NCBI RefSeq assembly: GCF_003595175.1 | Contig: NZ_CP032419.1 | Span: 3,534,001-3,598,000 of the forward strand | Direction: 5' to 3' | DNA: 64,000 bases | Source of the DNA: Pseudomonas cavernae | GTDB taxonomy: Bacteria > Pseudomonadota > Gammaproteobacteria > Pseudomonadales > Pseudomonadaceae | Notes under the pieces: model-generated | The model's input: the letters and a program-made list of their open reading frames with translations, nothing else | The model's database searches: none | Told to the model about the DNA's origin: nothing | In this document: piece after piece, positions 22,165-31,670 of the stretch | How the letters are laid out: each line of letters opens with the position of its first letter | How positions within the stretch are numbered: the first letter of the stretch is position 1 | Position numbers and translations under genes: made by a program

Positions 22165-25008
22165 ATGGCGCAGTATGAACCGGGGCAACGCTGGATCAGT
22201 GACAGCGAAGCGGAGTTAGGCTTGGGCACCATCCTCATGCAGGATGACCGCATGCTCACCGTGCTCTACCCGGCGACTGGCGAAACGCGCCAGTATTCCC
22301 TGCGCAATGCCCCGCTGACCCGCGTGCGCTTCGCCCCCGGCGACGAGATCACCCACTTCGAAGGCTGGAAGATGGCCGTCCAGGAGGTCGAGGACATCGA
22401 CGGCCTGCTGGTCTACCACGGGCTCAACGGCCACCACCAGGAAACCAGCCTGCCGGAAACCCAGCTGTCCAACTTCATCCAGTTCCGCCTGGCCAGCGAC
22501 CGCCTGTTCGCCGGCCAGATCGATCCGCTGGCCTGGTTCTCCCTGCGCTACCAAACCCTGGAACACACCAGCCGCCAGCTGCAATCGACGCTGTGGGGGC
22601 TGGGCGGCACTCGCGCGCAACCCATCGCGCACCAGCTGCACATTGCCCGCGAAGTTGCCGACCGCATCGCCCCGCGCGTATTGCTCGCCGACGAAGTGGG
22701 CCTGGGCAAGACCATCGAGGCCGGCCTGGTGATCCACCGCCAGCTGCTCTCCGGGCGCGCCAGCCGGGTGCTGATCCTGGTACCGGAAAACCTCCAGCAC
22801 CAGTGGCTGGTGGAAATGCGCCGGCGCTTCAATCTGCAGGTCGCGCTGTTCGACGCCGAGCGCTTCGCCGAAAGCGATGCCAGCAACCCCTTCGAGGACT
22901 GCCAATTGGCGCTGGTGGCGCTGGAGTGGCTGGTCGACGATGAGCGCGCCCAGGACGCCCTGTGCGCCGCCGGCTGGGACCTGCTGGTGGTCGACGAGGC
23001 ACACCATCTGGTCTGGCACCCGGAACACGCCAGCCCGCAGTACAAGCTGGTCGAGCTACTGGCCGGGATCATCCCCGGCGTGCTGCTGCTCACCGCCACC
23101 CCGGAACAGCTCGGCCAGGACAGCCACTTCGCCCGCCTGCGCCTGCTCGACCCGAACCGCTTCCACGACCTCGAGGCGTTCCGCGCGGAAAGCGCCAACT
23201 ACCGGCCGGTCGCCGAGGCGGTGCAGGAGCTGCTGGATCAGGGTCGCCTGTCCGAGGCCGCGCACAAGACCATCCATGACTTCCTCGGTGACGAAGGCGA
23301 AGCCCTGCTCGCCGCGGTCAGCGCTGGCGATAGCGGAGCCTCCGCCCGCCTGATCCGCGAACTGCTCGACCGCCACGGCACCGGCCGTCTGCTGTTTCGC
23401 AACACCCGCGCCGCGGTGCGTGGCTTCCCCGAGCGCCAGCTGCATCCCTACCCGCTGCCCAGCCCGGACCAGTACATGGAGCTGCCGATCGGCGAGCACG
23501 CCGAGCTGTACCCGGAAGTCAGCTATCAGGCCCAGGTGGAAGGCGGCGAGGAAGAGCGCTGGTGGCGCTTCGACCCGCGCGTCGACTGGTTGATCGACAC
23601 CCTGAAGATGCTCAAGAAATTCAAGGTGCTGGTGATCTGCGCCCACGCCGAAACCGCCATGGATCTGGAAGACGCCCTGCGCGTGCGCTCCGGCATCCCG
23701 GCCACGGTGTTCCACGAGGGCATGAGCATTCTCGAGCGCGACCGCGCCGCCGCCTACTTCGCCGACGAGGAATTCGGCGCCCAGGTGCTGATCTGCTCGG
23801 AAATCGGCAGCGAAGGCCGCAACTTCCAGTTCAGCCACCACCTGGTGCTGTTCGACCTGCCGGCCCATCCGGACCTGCTCGAACAGCGCATCGGCCGCCT
23901 CGACCGCATCGGCCAGAAACACACCATCCAGCTGCACGTGCCGCATCTGGAGAACAGCCCGCAGGAGCGCCTGTTCCAGTGGTATCACCAGGCGCTGAAT
24001 GCCTTCCAGGCCACCTGCCCGACCGGCAACGCTCTGCAGCACCAGTTCGGCCCGCTCCTGTTGCCGCTGCTGGAAGGCGGCGATGACGACGCCTGGCAAA
24101 CCCTGGTGGACGAGGCCGCGGCCGAGCGTGAGCGCCTGGAAACGGAGCTGCACGCCGGTCGCGATCGGCTGCTGGAACTCAACTCCGGCGGTGCCGGGGA
24201 AGGCCAGGCGCTGGTCGAGGCCATCGCCGAGCAGGACGACGAATACGCCCTGCCGATCTATATGGAAGCGTTGTTCGACGCCTTCGGCATCGACAGCGAG
24301 GACCACTCGGAAAACGCCCTGATCCTGCGCCCCAGCGAGAAGATGCTCGATGCCAGCTTCCCGCTCGGCGACGACGAAGGGGTGACCATCACCTACGACC
24401 GCGAGCAGGCGCTGTCGCGCGAGGACATGCAGTTCCTCACCTGGGAACACCCGATGGTGCAAGGCGGCATGGACCTGGTGCTGTCCGGCTCGATGGGCAA
24501 CACCGCGGTGGCGCTGATCAAGAACAAGGCGCTGAAACCCGGCACCGTGCTGCTCGAACTGCTGTTCGTCAGCGAGGTGGTGGCGCCGCGCAACCTGCAG
24601 CTCGGCCGTTATCTGCCGCCGGCGGCCTTGCGCTGCCTGTTGGACGTCAACGGCAATGACCTGGCCAGCAAGGTGTCGTTCGACAAGCTCAACGAGCAAC
24701 TGGAAGCCGTGCCGCGCAGCAGTGCCAACAAGTTCGTCCAGGCCCAGCGCGAGCCGCTGAGCCAGCAGATCAACGCCGCCGAGGCCAAGATCGCGCCGCG
24801 CCACGCCGAGCGCGTCGCCGAAGCCAAGCGCCGCCTGGATGCCGATCTCGAGGAAGAACTGGCGCGCCTGACTGCCCTGCAGGCGGTCAACCCGAGCGTG
24901 CGCGACAGCGAACTGGACGCCCTGCGCAACCAGCGCGAACAGGGCCTGGCCATGCTCGACAAGGCCGCCCTGCGCCTGGAGGCGATTCGCGTGCTGGTGG
25001 CCGGCTGA
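22165..25008 (+). CDS. rapA: RNA polymerase-associated SWI2/SNF2 ATPase RapA (HepA)
   Basis: 947 residues, close to the 968 of E. coli RapA. Two tudor/SH3-like N-terminal domains (residues 1-110, starting [18 protein letters not shown]), then the helicase core: Walker A DEVGLGKT at 176-183, DEAH in [12 protein letters not shown] near 276, [24 protein letters not shown], and the C-lobe motif [12 protein letters not shown] long helical C-terminal domain follows. RapA binds RNA polymerase and recycles it from non-productive complexes after transcription. The ATG at 22165 has GGGAGA 6-7 bases upstream. Monocistronic; a MITE lies directly upstream. Confidence 0.97.
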   Translation: MAQYEPGQRWISDSEAELGLGTILMQDDRMLTVLYPATGETRQYSLRNAPLTRVRFAPGDEITHFEGWKMAVQEVEDIDGLLVYHGLNGHHQETSLPETQLSNFIQFRLASDRLFAGQIDPLAWFSLRYQTLEHTSRQLQSTLWGLGGTRAQPIAHQLHIAREVADRIAPRVLLADEVGLGKTIEAGLVIHRQLLSGRASRVLILVPENLQHQWLVEMRRRFNLQVALFDAERFAESDASNPFEDCQLALVALEWLVDDERAQDALCAAGWDLLVVDEAHHLVWHPEHASPQYKLVELLAGIIPGVLLLTATPEQLGQDSHFARLRLLDPNRFHDLEAFRAESANYRPVAEAVQELLDQGRLSEAAHKTIHDFLGDEGEALLAAVSAGDSGASARLIRELLDRHGTGRLLFRNTRAAVRGFPERQLHPYPLPSPDQYMELPIGEHAELYPEVSYQAQVEGGEEERWWRFDPRVDWLIDTLKMLKKFKVLVICAHAETAMDLEDALRVRSGIPATVFHEGMSILERDRAAAYFADEEFGAQVLICSEIGSEGRNFQFSHHLVLFDLPAHPDLLEQRIGRLDRIGQKHTIQLHVPHLENSPQERLFQWYHQALNAFQATCPTGNALQHQFGPLLLPLLEGGDDDAWQTLVDEAAAERERLETELHAGRDRLLELNSGGAGEGQALVEAIAEQDDEYALPIYMEALFDAFGIDSEDHSENALILRPSEKMLDASFPLGDDEGVTITYDREQALSREDMQFLTWEHPMVQGGMDLVLSGSMGNTAVALIKNKALKPGTVLLELLFVSEVVAPRNLQLGRYLPPAALRCLLDVNGNDLASKVSFDKLNEQLEAVPRSSANKFVQAQREPLSQQINAAEAKIAPRHAERVAEAKRRLDADLEEELARLTALQAVNPSVRDSELDALRNQREQGLAMLDKAALRLEAIRVLVAG

Positions 25009-25226
25009 GGCCTTGCTCCCCTCTCCCACTTGTGGGAGAGGGGCTGGGGGAGAGGGTCGCGTTAACAGCCCCTCTCCCCAACCCTCTCCCGTAAACGGGA
25101 GAGGGAGCACTCCCCATCAAACCCGCGTCCTACAGGTTGTAGGATGGGTTGAGCGCAGCGATACCCATCACTCCGTGGCGATGGGTATCGGCGCTGCGCG
25201 CCTCAACCCATCCTACGATCAGTCCA
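25009..25226. repeat. convergent intergenic repeats between rapA and the MFS gene
   Basis: Two CCCCTCTCC-type hairpins at 25016-25107 (CCCCTCTCCCACTTGTGGGAGAGGGG and CCCTCTCCCGTAAACGGGAGAGGG) followed by a complete GTAGGATGGGTTGAGC palindrome at 25139-25216, nearly identical to 7019-7091. The hairpins probably stop both converging transcripts. Confidence 0.85.
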
Positions 25227-26546
25227 TCAGGCCGCAGCCAATCCGGCGCGCATGGCCGCCGCATCGCGGCTGAAGCAACGCGCCGCCTGTACCAGCGCCA
25301 GCATGGTCAGGAACAGCGCCAGCGGAATCAGGTACATCGCCCCGTGCAGCCCCACCGCCTTGTGGGCCTCGCTCAGCACCGCCACCCCCTCGGCCGCCAT
25401 CGCCGCGTGGGCGAAGTAGTCGGACAGCGAACCGACCACCAGCGGCCCCATGCCGCCGCCGAGCAGATACAGGCCGGCGAAGAACAGCGCCATCGCCGTG
25501 GCGCGCAGCCGCGGCTCGATCACGTCCTGAATCGCGGTGTACACGCAGGTATAGAAGTTGTAGGAAAACAGCCAACCGATGCTGAAGATCGCCACGAACA
25601 CGGCGATGTCGATCTTGCCCTGCGCCAGCGCCGTACCGGTGGCGACGGCGGCGATCAGCATCGACAGCGCGCCGAACAGCAAACGGCCGCGCTCGGAGCG
25701 CTGGTGCAAACGGTCGGCGATCCAGCCGCCCGCAGTCAGGCCGAACAGGCCGGTGACCCCGACGATCACCCCGGCCGCCACCGCCGCCTGGCCCAGCGGC
25801 ATGAGGAAATAACGCTGCAGCATCGGCACCATGAAGGAGTTGCAGGCATAGGTGGCGAAATTGAAGGTCAGGCCGGCGACCACCAGCCACCAGAAAGTGC
25901 GGATCGCCAGGACCTTGCGCAGCGGCCGCTCGACCGGCTGCGCCGCCACCTGCACGGTTTCCGCCGCGCCGCGCCGCGGTTCACGGATGAAGAACATGAA
26001 CAGCGCCAGCAGCAGCCCCGGCCCGGCGGCGATGAAGAACGGCGCGCGCCAGCTGTCGAAGGCTTCGACCATGGCGCCGATGGTGAAGTAGGCCAGCAAC
26101 AAACCGAGCGGCAGGCCGAGCATGAAGATGCCCATGGCCCGCGCACGCTGCCGGCTGGGAAACAGGTCGCCGATCAGCGAATTGGCCGCTGGCGCGTAGC
26201 TGGCCTCGCCGATGCCGACGCCCATGCGCACCAGCAGAAAGCTCCAGAAGTTCCAGGCCAGACCGTTGACCGCGGTCAGCCCGCTCCAGGCCAGCAGGCC
26301 CCAGCCCATGATCTTGCGCCGCGCGCCGGTATCCGCCATGCGCCCCAACGGAATGCCGGCGATGGCATAGATGACGGTGAAGGCGGTGCCGATCAGGCCG
26401 ATCTGCAGGTCGCTGAGCTGCCACTCGATGCGGATCGGCTCGATGATGATGGCCGGAATGGTGCGGTCGAAGAAGTTGAACAGGTTGGCGAGGAACAGCA
26501 GGAACAGAATGCGCCAGGCATTCGACGCGAGGGGGGCTTGCGACAT
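25227..26546 (-). CDS. MFS transporter (spinster-like)
   Basis: 439 residues with twelve predicted transmembrane helices. The N-terminal FNFFDRTIPAI segment in helix 1 and the motif A-like PLGRMADTGARRKIM between helices 2 and 3, together with GVGIGEASYAPAANSLIGDLFP in helix 4-5, identify the spinster-like / hexuronate-type branch of the major facilitator superfamily. Substrate unknown. It precedes, on the same strand, no other gene before the rapA 3' end, and lies 147 bases downstream of a hydroxypyruvate isomerase gene; uptake of a small organic acid would fit but is not shown. Confidence 0.9.
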   Translation of the reverse strand: MSQAPLASNAWRILFLLFLANLFNFFDRTIPAIIIEPIRIEWQLSDLQIGLIGTAFTVIYAIAGIPLGRMADTGARRKIMGWGLLAWSGLTAVNGLAWNFWSFLLVRMGVGIGEASYAPAANSLIGDLFPSRQRARAMGIFMLGLPLGLLLAYFTIGAMVEAFDSWRAPFFIAAGPGLLLALFMFFIREPRRGAAETVQVAAQPVERPLRKVLAIRTFWWLVVAGLTFNFATYACNSFMVPMLQRYFLMPLGQAAVAAGVIVGVTGLFGLTAGGWIADRLHQRSERGRLLFGALSMLIAAVATGTALAQGKIDIAVFVAIFSIGWLFSYNFYTCVYTAIQDVIEPRLRATAMALFFAGLYLLGGGMGPLVVGSLSDYFAHAAMAAEGVAVLSEAHKAVGLHGAMYLIPLALFLTMLALVQAARCFSRDAAAMRAGLAAA

Positions 26547-26693
26547 CGGCGGGCTCTCTTGATGTTGTCCTTAACCGCCCCAGGCTAACCCAAAAGCACG
26601 GGCCTGAGCGGTAGAACCGGCAAACTAGAGCCTAGGGCGGCGCCTGTCTGCAACCATTCACCTGGCTGATGGCAGAGGATGGCGCCCCCCGCC

Positions 26694-27491
26694 TCAGCCC
26701 AGCGCGGCCAAGGTTTGCCGCCAGTCCGCCAGCCACCCCAGGCCGGCGCGGGTATCGCGCTGATCCGGCTGGTACTCGGCACCGAGCCAGCCGCGGTAGC
26801 CGCTGCCCTGCAAGGCGCGCAACGCCGGCTCGAACGCCAATACGCCGCTGCCCGGCGCGCCGCGCCCGGGGCAATCGGCGAACTGCACGTGACCGATGCG
26901 CCCGCTCAGCTGGCGGATCGCCGCCGGCAGTTCGAGGCCCTGGCGGGCCATGTGGTAGAAATCCAGCTGCGCGGCGAAATTAGGGTGATCGACCGCGCGC
27001 AGCAGCTCGTCCAGCTGCGCCGGGGTATTGATCAGAAAACCCGGCATATCCAGCGGATTGATCGCCTCGGCCAGCAGGCGAATACCCAGCAGCTGGAACT
27101 CTTCGGCGGCCAGGCGCAGGTTGCTCACCAGGGTTTCGAGCGCCTGCTCGCGGCTGACGCCCTCGGCCAGGCGCCCCGGCAAGACATTCACAGCCAGTGG
27201 CCGCACCATCGCCGCATAGGTCAGCGCCTCGCGCAGCGCCGCGGCAAACTCCGCCCGGCGCGCCGGCACCGCCGCCAAGCCTGCACCGCCGCTCAGCAGA
27301 TCGCCCGCCGGCACATTGATCAACACCAGCGGCAGGCCGGCGGCCGCCAGCGCTTCCTTCAGGCGCAGCGCCGGCAGCTCGTAGGGGAACTGGATCTCCA
27401 CGCCGTCGAAGCCGGCGGCGGCCGCCGCGACGATGCGCTCGACCAGCGGCAGTTCGGTGAACAGCAGCGACAGGTTGGCGGCGATTTTCAT
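26694..27491 (-). CDS. hyi: hydroxypyruvate isomerase family protein (TIM barrel)
   Basis: 265 residues, xylose-isomerase-like TIM barrel. Begins MKIAANLSLLFTELPL and contains AAGFDGVEIQFPYE, LAEAINPLDMPGFLI, AAQLDFYHM and HVQFADCPGRGAPGSG, all typical of Hyi/OtnI proteins, with metal-binding Glu in LLAEAIN and GAEYQP. Hyi interconverts hydroxypyruvate and tartronate semialdehyde. The start overlaps the stop of the upstream reductase gene (ATGA) and has GAGGAG upstream. The pairing with a tartronate-semialdehyde reductase-like gene supports glyoxylate or glycerate metabolism; OtnI-type 2-oxotetronate isomerase is the alternative. Confidence 0.85.
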   Translation of the reverse strand: MKIAANLSLLFTELPLVERIVAAAAAGFDGVEIQFPYELPALRLKEALAAAGLPLVLINVPAGDLLSGGAGLAAVPARRAEFAAALREALTYAAMVRPLAVNVLPGRLAEGVSREQALETLVSNLRLAAEEFQLLGIRLLAEAINPLDMPGFLINTPAQLDELLRAVDHPNFAAQLDFYHMARQGLELPAAIRQLSGRIGHVQFADCPGRGAPGSGVLAFEPALRALQGSGYRGWLGAEYQPDQRDTRAGLGWLADWRQTLAALG

Positions 27492-28378
27492 GGGTGCTCC
27501 TCACGATAGAGCTGCACCAGGGTCGCCGGATCGCGCGCCAGGTTGCCCTGACTGGCGTGCAGGCGCATCAGTTGCGCGGCCAGCCCGCTCATGGGCGTGG
27601 CGCGGCCCTGCTCGCGCGACAGCTTGACCGCGGTATCCAGATCCTTGAGCAGCGTGCGCACGTGCCACTTGACCGGTTCGAAGCGGCTTTCGGCCATCTG
27701 CGGCGCGAGGATCTGCAGCGGCTTGGAATCGGCGAAGCCGCCGGCCAGCGCCTCGGCGATCAGGCTGGCATCGACCCCGGCCTGCTCGGCCAGGGCCACC
27801 ACTTCGGCGATCACCAGGGCATTGCAGGCGACGATCATCTGGTTGCACACCTTGGTCACCTGGCCGGCGCCGACCGCGCCCATGTGGGTCACCCGCTGCC
27901 CCAGGTGAGCCAGCACCGGGCGCACGCGCTGCAGATCCTCGGCCCGGCCGCCGGCCATGATCGCCAGGGTGCCGGCTTCCGCCCCCGGGGTGCCACCAGA
28001 CACCGGCGTATCCAGCCAGCGCATGCCCGTGCGCGCCTCCAGTTCGGCGGCCATCGCGCGGGTGGCGGCCGGCTCCAGGCTGGAGAAATCGACCAGCAGC
28101 TGCCCGCCCCGGGCGCCCTCGACTATGCCAGCGGCGCCGAACACCACCTCGCGAACCACCGCCGTGTCGGCCAGGCAGAGCAGGACCAGATCCGCCGCCT
28201 GGCACAGCTCGGCCGGAGTCGCCACTTGCTGCGCGCCGGCGGCCACCAACGGCGCGCATTTGTCCGGCGAGCGGTTCCACACCGTCAGCGGATAACCAGC
28301 GGCGAGTAACCGGCGGCACATCGACAGGCCCATCAGGCCGATGCCGGCAAAGGCGAGGGAAGGTAAAGCGACAGTCAT
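27488..28378 (-). CDS. 2-hydroxy-3-oxopropionate reductase-like beta-hydroxyacid dehydrogenase
   Basis: 296 residues. N-terminal Rossmann domain with GIGLMGLSM, WNRSPDK (the Arg after strand 2 favours NADPH), substrate-binding PVSGGTPGAEAGTLAIMAGG (around residues 125-144, quoted here in full as the family signature) and catalytic Lys176 in GQVTKVCNQMI. This matches tartronate semialdehyde reductase (GlxR/GarR) and 3-hydroxyisobutyrate dehydrogenases. Coupling with hyi by a four-base overlap argues for tartronate semialdehyde, giving D-glycerate. First gene of the two-gene unit; preceded by the terminator of the upstream gene. Confidence 0.87.
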   Translation of the reverse strand: MTVALPSLAFAGIGLMGLSMCRRLLAAGYPLTVWNRSPDKCAPLVAAGAQQVATPAELCQAADLVLLCLADTAVVREVVFGAAGIVEGARGGQLLVDFSSLEPAATRAMAAELEARTGMRWLDTPVSGGTPGAEAGTLAIMAGGRAEDLQRVRPVLAHLGQRVTHMGAVGAGQVTKVCNQMIVACNALVIAEVVALAEQAGVDASLIAEALAGGFADSKPLQILAPQMAESRFEPVKWHVRTLLKDLDTAVKLSREQGRATPMSGLAAQLMRLHASQGNLARDPATLVQLYREEHP

Positions 28379-28411
28379 GCGCGGGACTCCAATCCATAAC
28401 GGTGCGACGGG

Positions 28412-28444
28412 CTAAATGTAAAGGGCCCGCTCGCGGCGGGCCCT
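28412..28444 (-). terminator. terminator-like hairpin after the DUF5064 gene
   Basis: Stem AGGGCCCGC / GCGGGCCCT with a TCGC loop at 28422-28443, followed on the minus strand by TTTACATTT, about 31 bases after the DUF5064 stop. Confidence 0.7.
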
Positions 28445-28474
28445 ACAGCGCAAACGTGCGAGTGGCAAAAAGGC

Positions 28475-28837
28475 CTAGTCGCCCCTGAGCAAGCGGTCGA
28501 GGTCCACCGGTTCGCCGGGGTGGGCATTCAGCTTCTCGCGAATATCCTCGAACATCGCGTCGAAATCTTTGTGGCTACGCACCACCGGGCCGAACTGCGG
28601 ATGCAGGCCATGCTTGGCAGCAACCCGGGTGGCGACGCTGGCGAAGTTGTACGCCGTATCGCGGCGCAGCTCGAACTCCTCCTCGAACGGCTTCGCGTCG
28701 ATCTCGCCGACCATGCGAAAGTGCATGAGCGCACCCTCTTTCGGATCTTGGCGCACCTCATAGAACAGATCGATGGCAAATTCCTGCTGGCCCAAACCCG
28801 GCAAGTTGGTGAGATGCAGATGACCCGGTGCAAACAT
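28475..28837 (-). CDS. DUF5064-family protein
   Basis: 120 residues beginning MFAPGHLHLTNLPG and ending DRLLRGD. Recognised as the DUF5064 group, found widely in Pseudomonas with no assigned role. Features are EVRQDPKEGALMHFRMVGEIDAK (beta hairpins) and RVAAKHGLHPQFG. No signal peptide. The ATG at 28837 has AAGGAGCG 6-8 bases before it; the open frame continues to 28906 but without a second good start. Transcribed alone, with its own terminator. Confidence 0.85.
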   Translation of the reverse strand: MFAPGHLHLTNLPGLGQQEFAIDLFYEVRQDPKEGALMHFRMVGEIDAKPFEEEFELRRDTAYNFASVATRVAAKHGLHPQFGPVVRSHKDFDAMFEDIREKLNAHPGEPVDLDRLLRGD

Positions 28838-28929
28838 GACAACGCTCCTTAGCGTGGGGAAACTCCGTGCATTGTGGCAGCCGTGGCCGCCATGCAGGGA
28901 AAACATCCTCCCAGTCTAGACCAACCCTT

Positions 28930-29247
28930 TCAGTGGCGCGTCGGCGCCTCGGCGCGCTCCTGAATCAGCACCCAAGGCGCCACCACCACGGCCCACAGCC
29001 GCGGATCGCGCGTCAGCAGGTCTTCGGCACGCGCCGCCTCGACCTTGCCCACCTGCCCGCTCGCCAGCCAGGCGGCGACGCTGGCCGGGTCGTTTTCTGC
29101 CACCGCCAGCGCGACGGCGATCAGGTCCAGGGCCGGATCGACCCACAGCAAGGCGCCGCGGGCAAAAAAGGGTTGCAGTTCTTGCCAGCTGATCGGGGCG
29201 GTTTCGCCAAGCAGCTTGGCATAGAGAGTGCTACGTTCTTCTGTCAT
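28930..29247 (-). CDS. DUF2288-family protein
   Basis: 105 residues, MTEERSTLYAKLLGETAPIS at the start, then WQELQPFFARGALLWVDPALDL and DPRLWAVVVAPWVLIQE. This layout is that of DUF2288 (COG5626), small cytoplasmic proteins of unknown function. Divergent from braC; in P. aeruginosa a hypothetical gene stands at the same place beside braC, as I recall. The 266-base divergent gap contains a 16-base palindrome. Confidence 0.8.
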   Translation of the reverse strand: MTEERSTLYAKLLGETAPISWQELQPFFARGALLWVDPALDLIAVALAVAENDPASVAAWLASGQVGKVEAARAEDLLTRDPRLWAVVVAPWVLIQERAEAPTRH

Positions 29248-29410
29248 GACTTGCTCTGTTATAGCGGTTGCGGGTTAGCAAAAAAGGCCGCCATGATAGC
29301 GCCGGTCACCAAGCCTGATCGCCGTTTTTCTATACGTTTGTTGCGATTTGGCGACACCGACCCGGCCAGTTCGCCCGCCTCGGCTTCCAAGCCATTCGGC
29401 GGGGCCCTAC

Positions 29411-29426
29411 ACTGTACCGGTACAGT
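29411..29426. promoter_or_regulatory. 16-base palindrome upstream of braC
   Basis: ACTGTACCGGTACAGT is a perfect palindrome, 88-103 bases before the braC start and 164 bases before the DUF2288 start. Likely an operator for a dimeric repressor or activator; I cannot name the protein. Confidence 0.6.
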
Positions 29427-29513
29427 TACCGGGGGTCTGACCGGGACGTTTCCATAGGAGCCTGACGGGTAGCTCGCCAGGACAAAAACTAGAAGGGTAT
29501 GAGTGGAGCACAT

Positions 29514-30632
29514 ATGAATAACACCATCCGCCACACGCTGCTTTGCACCGCTATCGCCGTCATCGGCCTGAGCGGTTGCTCGAAAGAAACCGACACCATC
29601 AAGATCGCCCTGGCAGGGCCGTCCACCGGCGCGGTTGCGCAGTACGGAGAGATGCAGTTCATCGGCGCGAAAATGGCCATCGAGCAGATCAACAAGGCCG
29701 GCGGTGTGATGGGCAAGCAACTCGAAGGCGTGGTCTACGACGATGCCTGCGATCCCAAGCAAGCCGTGGCCGTGGCCAACAAGATCGTCAACGACAACAT
29801 CAAGTTCGTGGTCGGCCACCTGTGCTCCAGCTCCACCCAGCCGGCTTCCGACATCTATGAAGATGACGGCATCCTGATGGTCACCGCCGCGTCCACCAGC
29901 CCGGACATCACCAGCCGTGGCTACAAACTGGTGTTCCGCACCATCGGCCTGGACAGCATGCAGGGCCCGACCGCCGGCAACTTCATCGCCGACGTGATCA
30001 AGCCGACCAACGTCGCCGTGATCCACGACAAGCAGCAGTACGGTGAAGGCATCGCCACCGCCGTGAAGCAGACCCTGGAAGGCAAAGGCGTCAAGGTCTC
30101 CCTATTCGAAGGCCTGAACGCCGGCGACAAGGACTTCTCCGCCATGATCGCCAAGGTCAAACAGTCCGGTGCCGACTTCGTCTACTACGGCGGCTATCAC
30201 CCGGAACTCGGCCTGCTGCTGCGTCAATCCAAGGAGAAGGGTCTGAACGTCCGCTTCATGGGTCCGGAAGGCGTGGGTAACAAGGAGCTCTCGGCGATTG
30301 CCGGCGAGGCCTCCGAAGGTCTGCTGGTCACCCTGCCGAAGTCCTTCGACCAAGATCCTAAGAACCAGGCGCTGGTCGAAGCCTTCAAGGCCAAGAACGA
30401 AGACCCGACTGGCCCGTTCGTGTTCCCGGCCTACGCCGCCGTTCAGGTCATCGCCGAAGGCATCACCAAGGCCGGCGACACCGACACCAGCAAGGTAGCC
30501 GCCGCCCTGCGTGCCAACAGCTTCGAGACGCCGACCGGCACCCTTGCCTTCGATGACAAGGGCGACCTCAAGGACTTCACCTTCGTGGTCTACCAGTGGC
30601 ACCAGGACGCGACCAAAACCGTCGCGCAGTAA
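29514..30632 (+). CDS. braC: branched-chain amino acid ABC transporter substrate-binding protein
   Basis: 372 residues, type I periplasmic-binding protein of the Leu/Ile/Val-binding family: DTIKIALAGPSTGAVAQYG, GVVYDDACDPKQAVAVANKI, VVGHLCSSSTQPASDIYED, FRTIGLDSMQGP, DKQQYGEGIA and FVYYGGYHPE. The mature part is very like P. aeruginosa BraC. Unusually, the signal ends in a lipobox (IGLSGC, Cys22), so it should be a lipoprotein rather than free in the periplasm. ATG at 29514 with GGAG 6 bases upstream. First gene of braCDEFG; a hairpin after its stop may lower expression of the membrane genes relative to the binding protein. Confidence 0.95.
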   Translation: MNNTIRHTLLCTAIAVIGLSGCSKETDTIKIALAGPSTGAVAQYGEMQFIGAKMAIEQINKAGGVMGKQLEGVVYDDACDPKQAVAVANKIVNDNIKFVVGHLCSSSTQPASDIYEDDGILMVTAASTSPDITSRGYKLVFRTIGLDSMQGPTAGNFIADVIKPTNVAVIHDKQQYGEGIATAVKQTLEGKGVKVSLFEGLNAGDKDFSAMIAKVKQSGADFVYYGGYHPELGLLLRQSKEKGLNVRFMGPEGVGNKELSAIAGEASEGLLVTLPKSFDQDPKNQALVEAFKAKNEDPTGPFVFPAYAAVQVIAEGITKAGDTDTSKVAAALRANSFETPTGTLAFDDKGDLKDFTFVVYQWHQDATKTVAQ

Positions 30633-30651
30633 GCCGTCTGCATGAACCCGA

Positions 30652-30683
30652 AACCCACTGGCCAGTATGGCAGTGGGTTTTGT
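30652..30683 (+). terminator. hairpin between braC and braD (attenuator)
   Basis: Stem AACCCACTG / CAGTGGGTT with a ten-base loop and then TTGT, 20 bases after braC. Partial termination here would keep binding protein in excess over the permease. Confidence 0.7.
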
Positions 30684-30752
30684 CTATCCGCGTGTTACGG
30701 ACTTCCGCTGCGTCACAAGCGCCGCTGTGCGTGAGGTCCGAGGAGTTAGGCA

Positions 30753-31666
<914 letters not shown>

Positions 31667-31670
<4 letters not shown>

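Noticed and set aside
23056..25110. 684-codon open frame on the minus strand
   Set aside because: Antisense to rapA; RapA motifs on the other strand are unmistakable.
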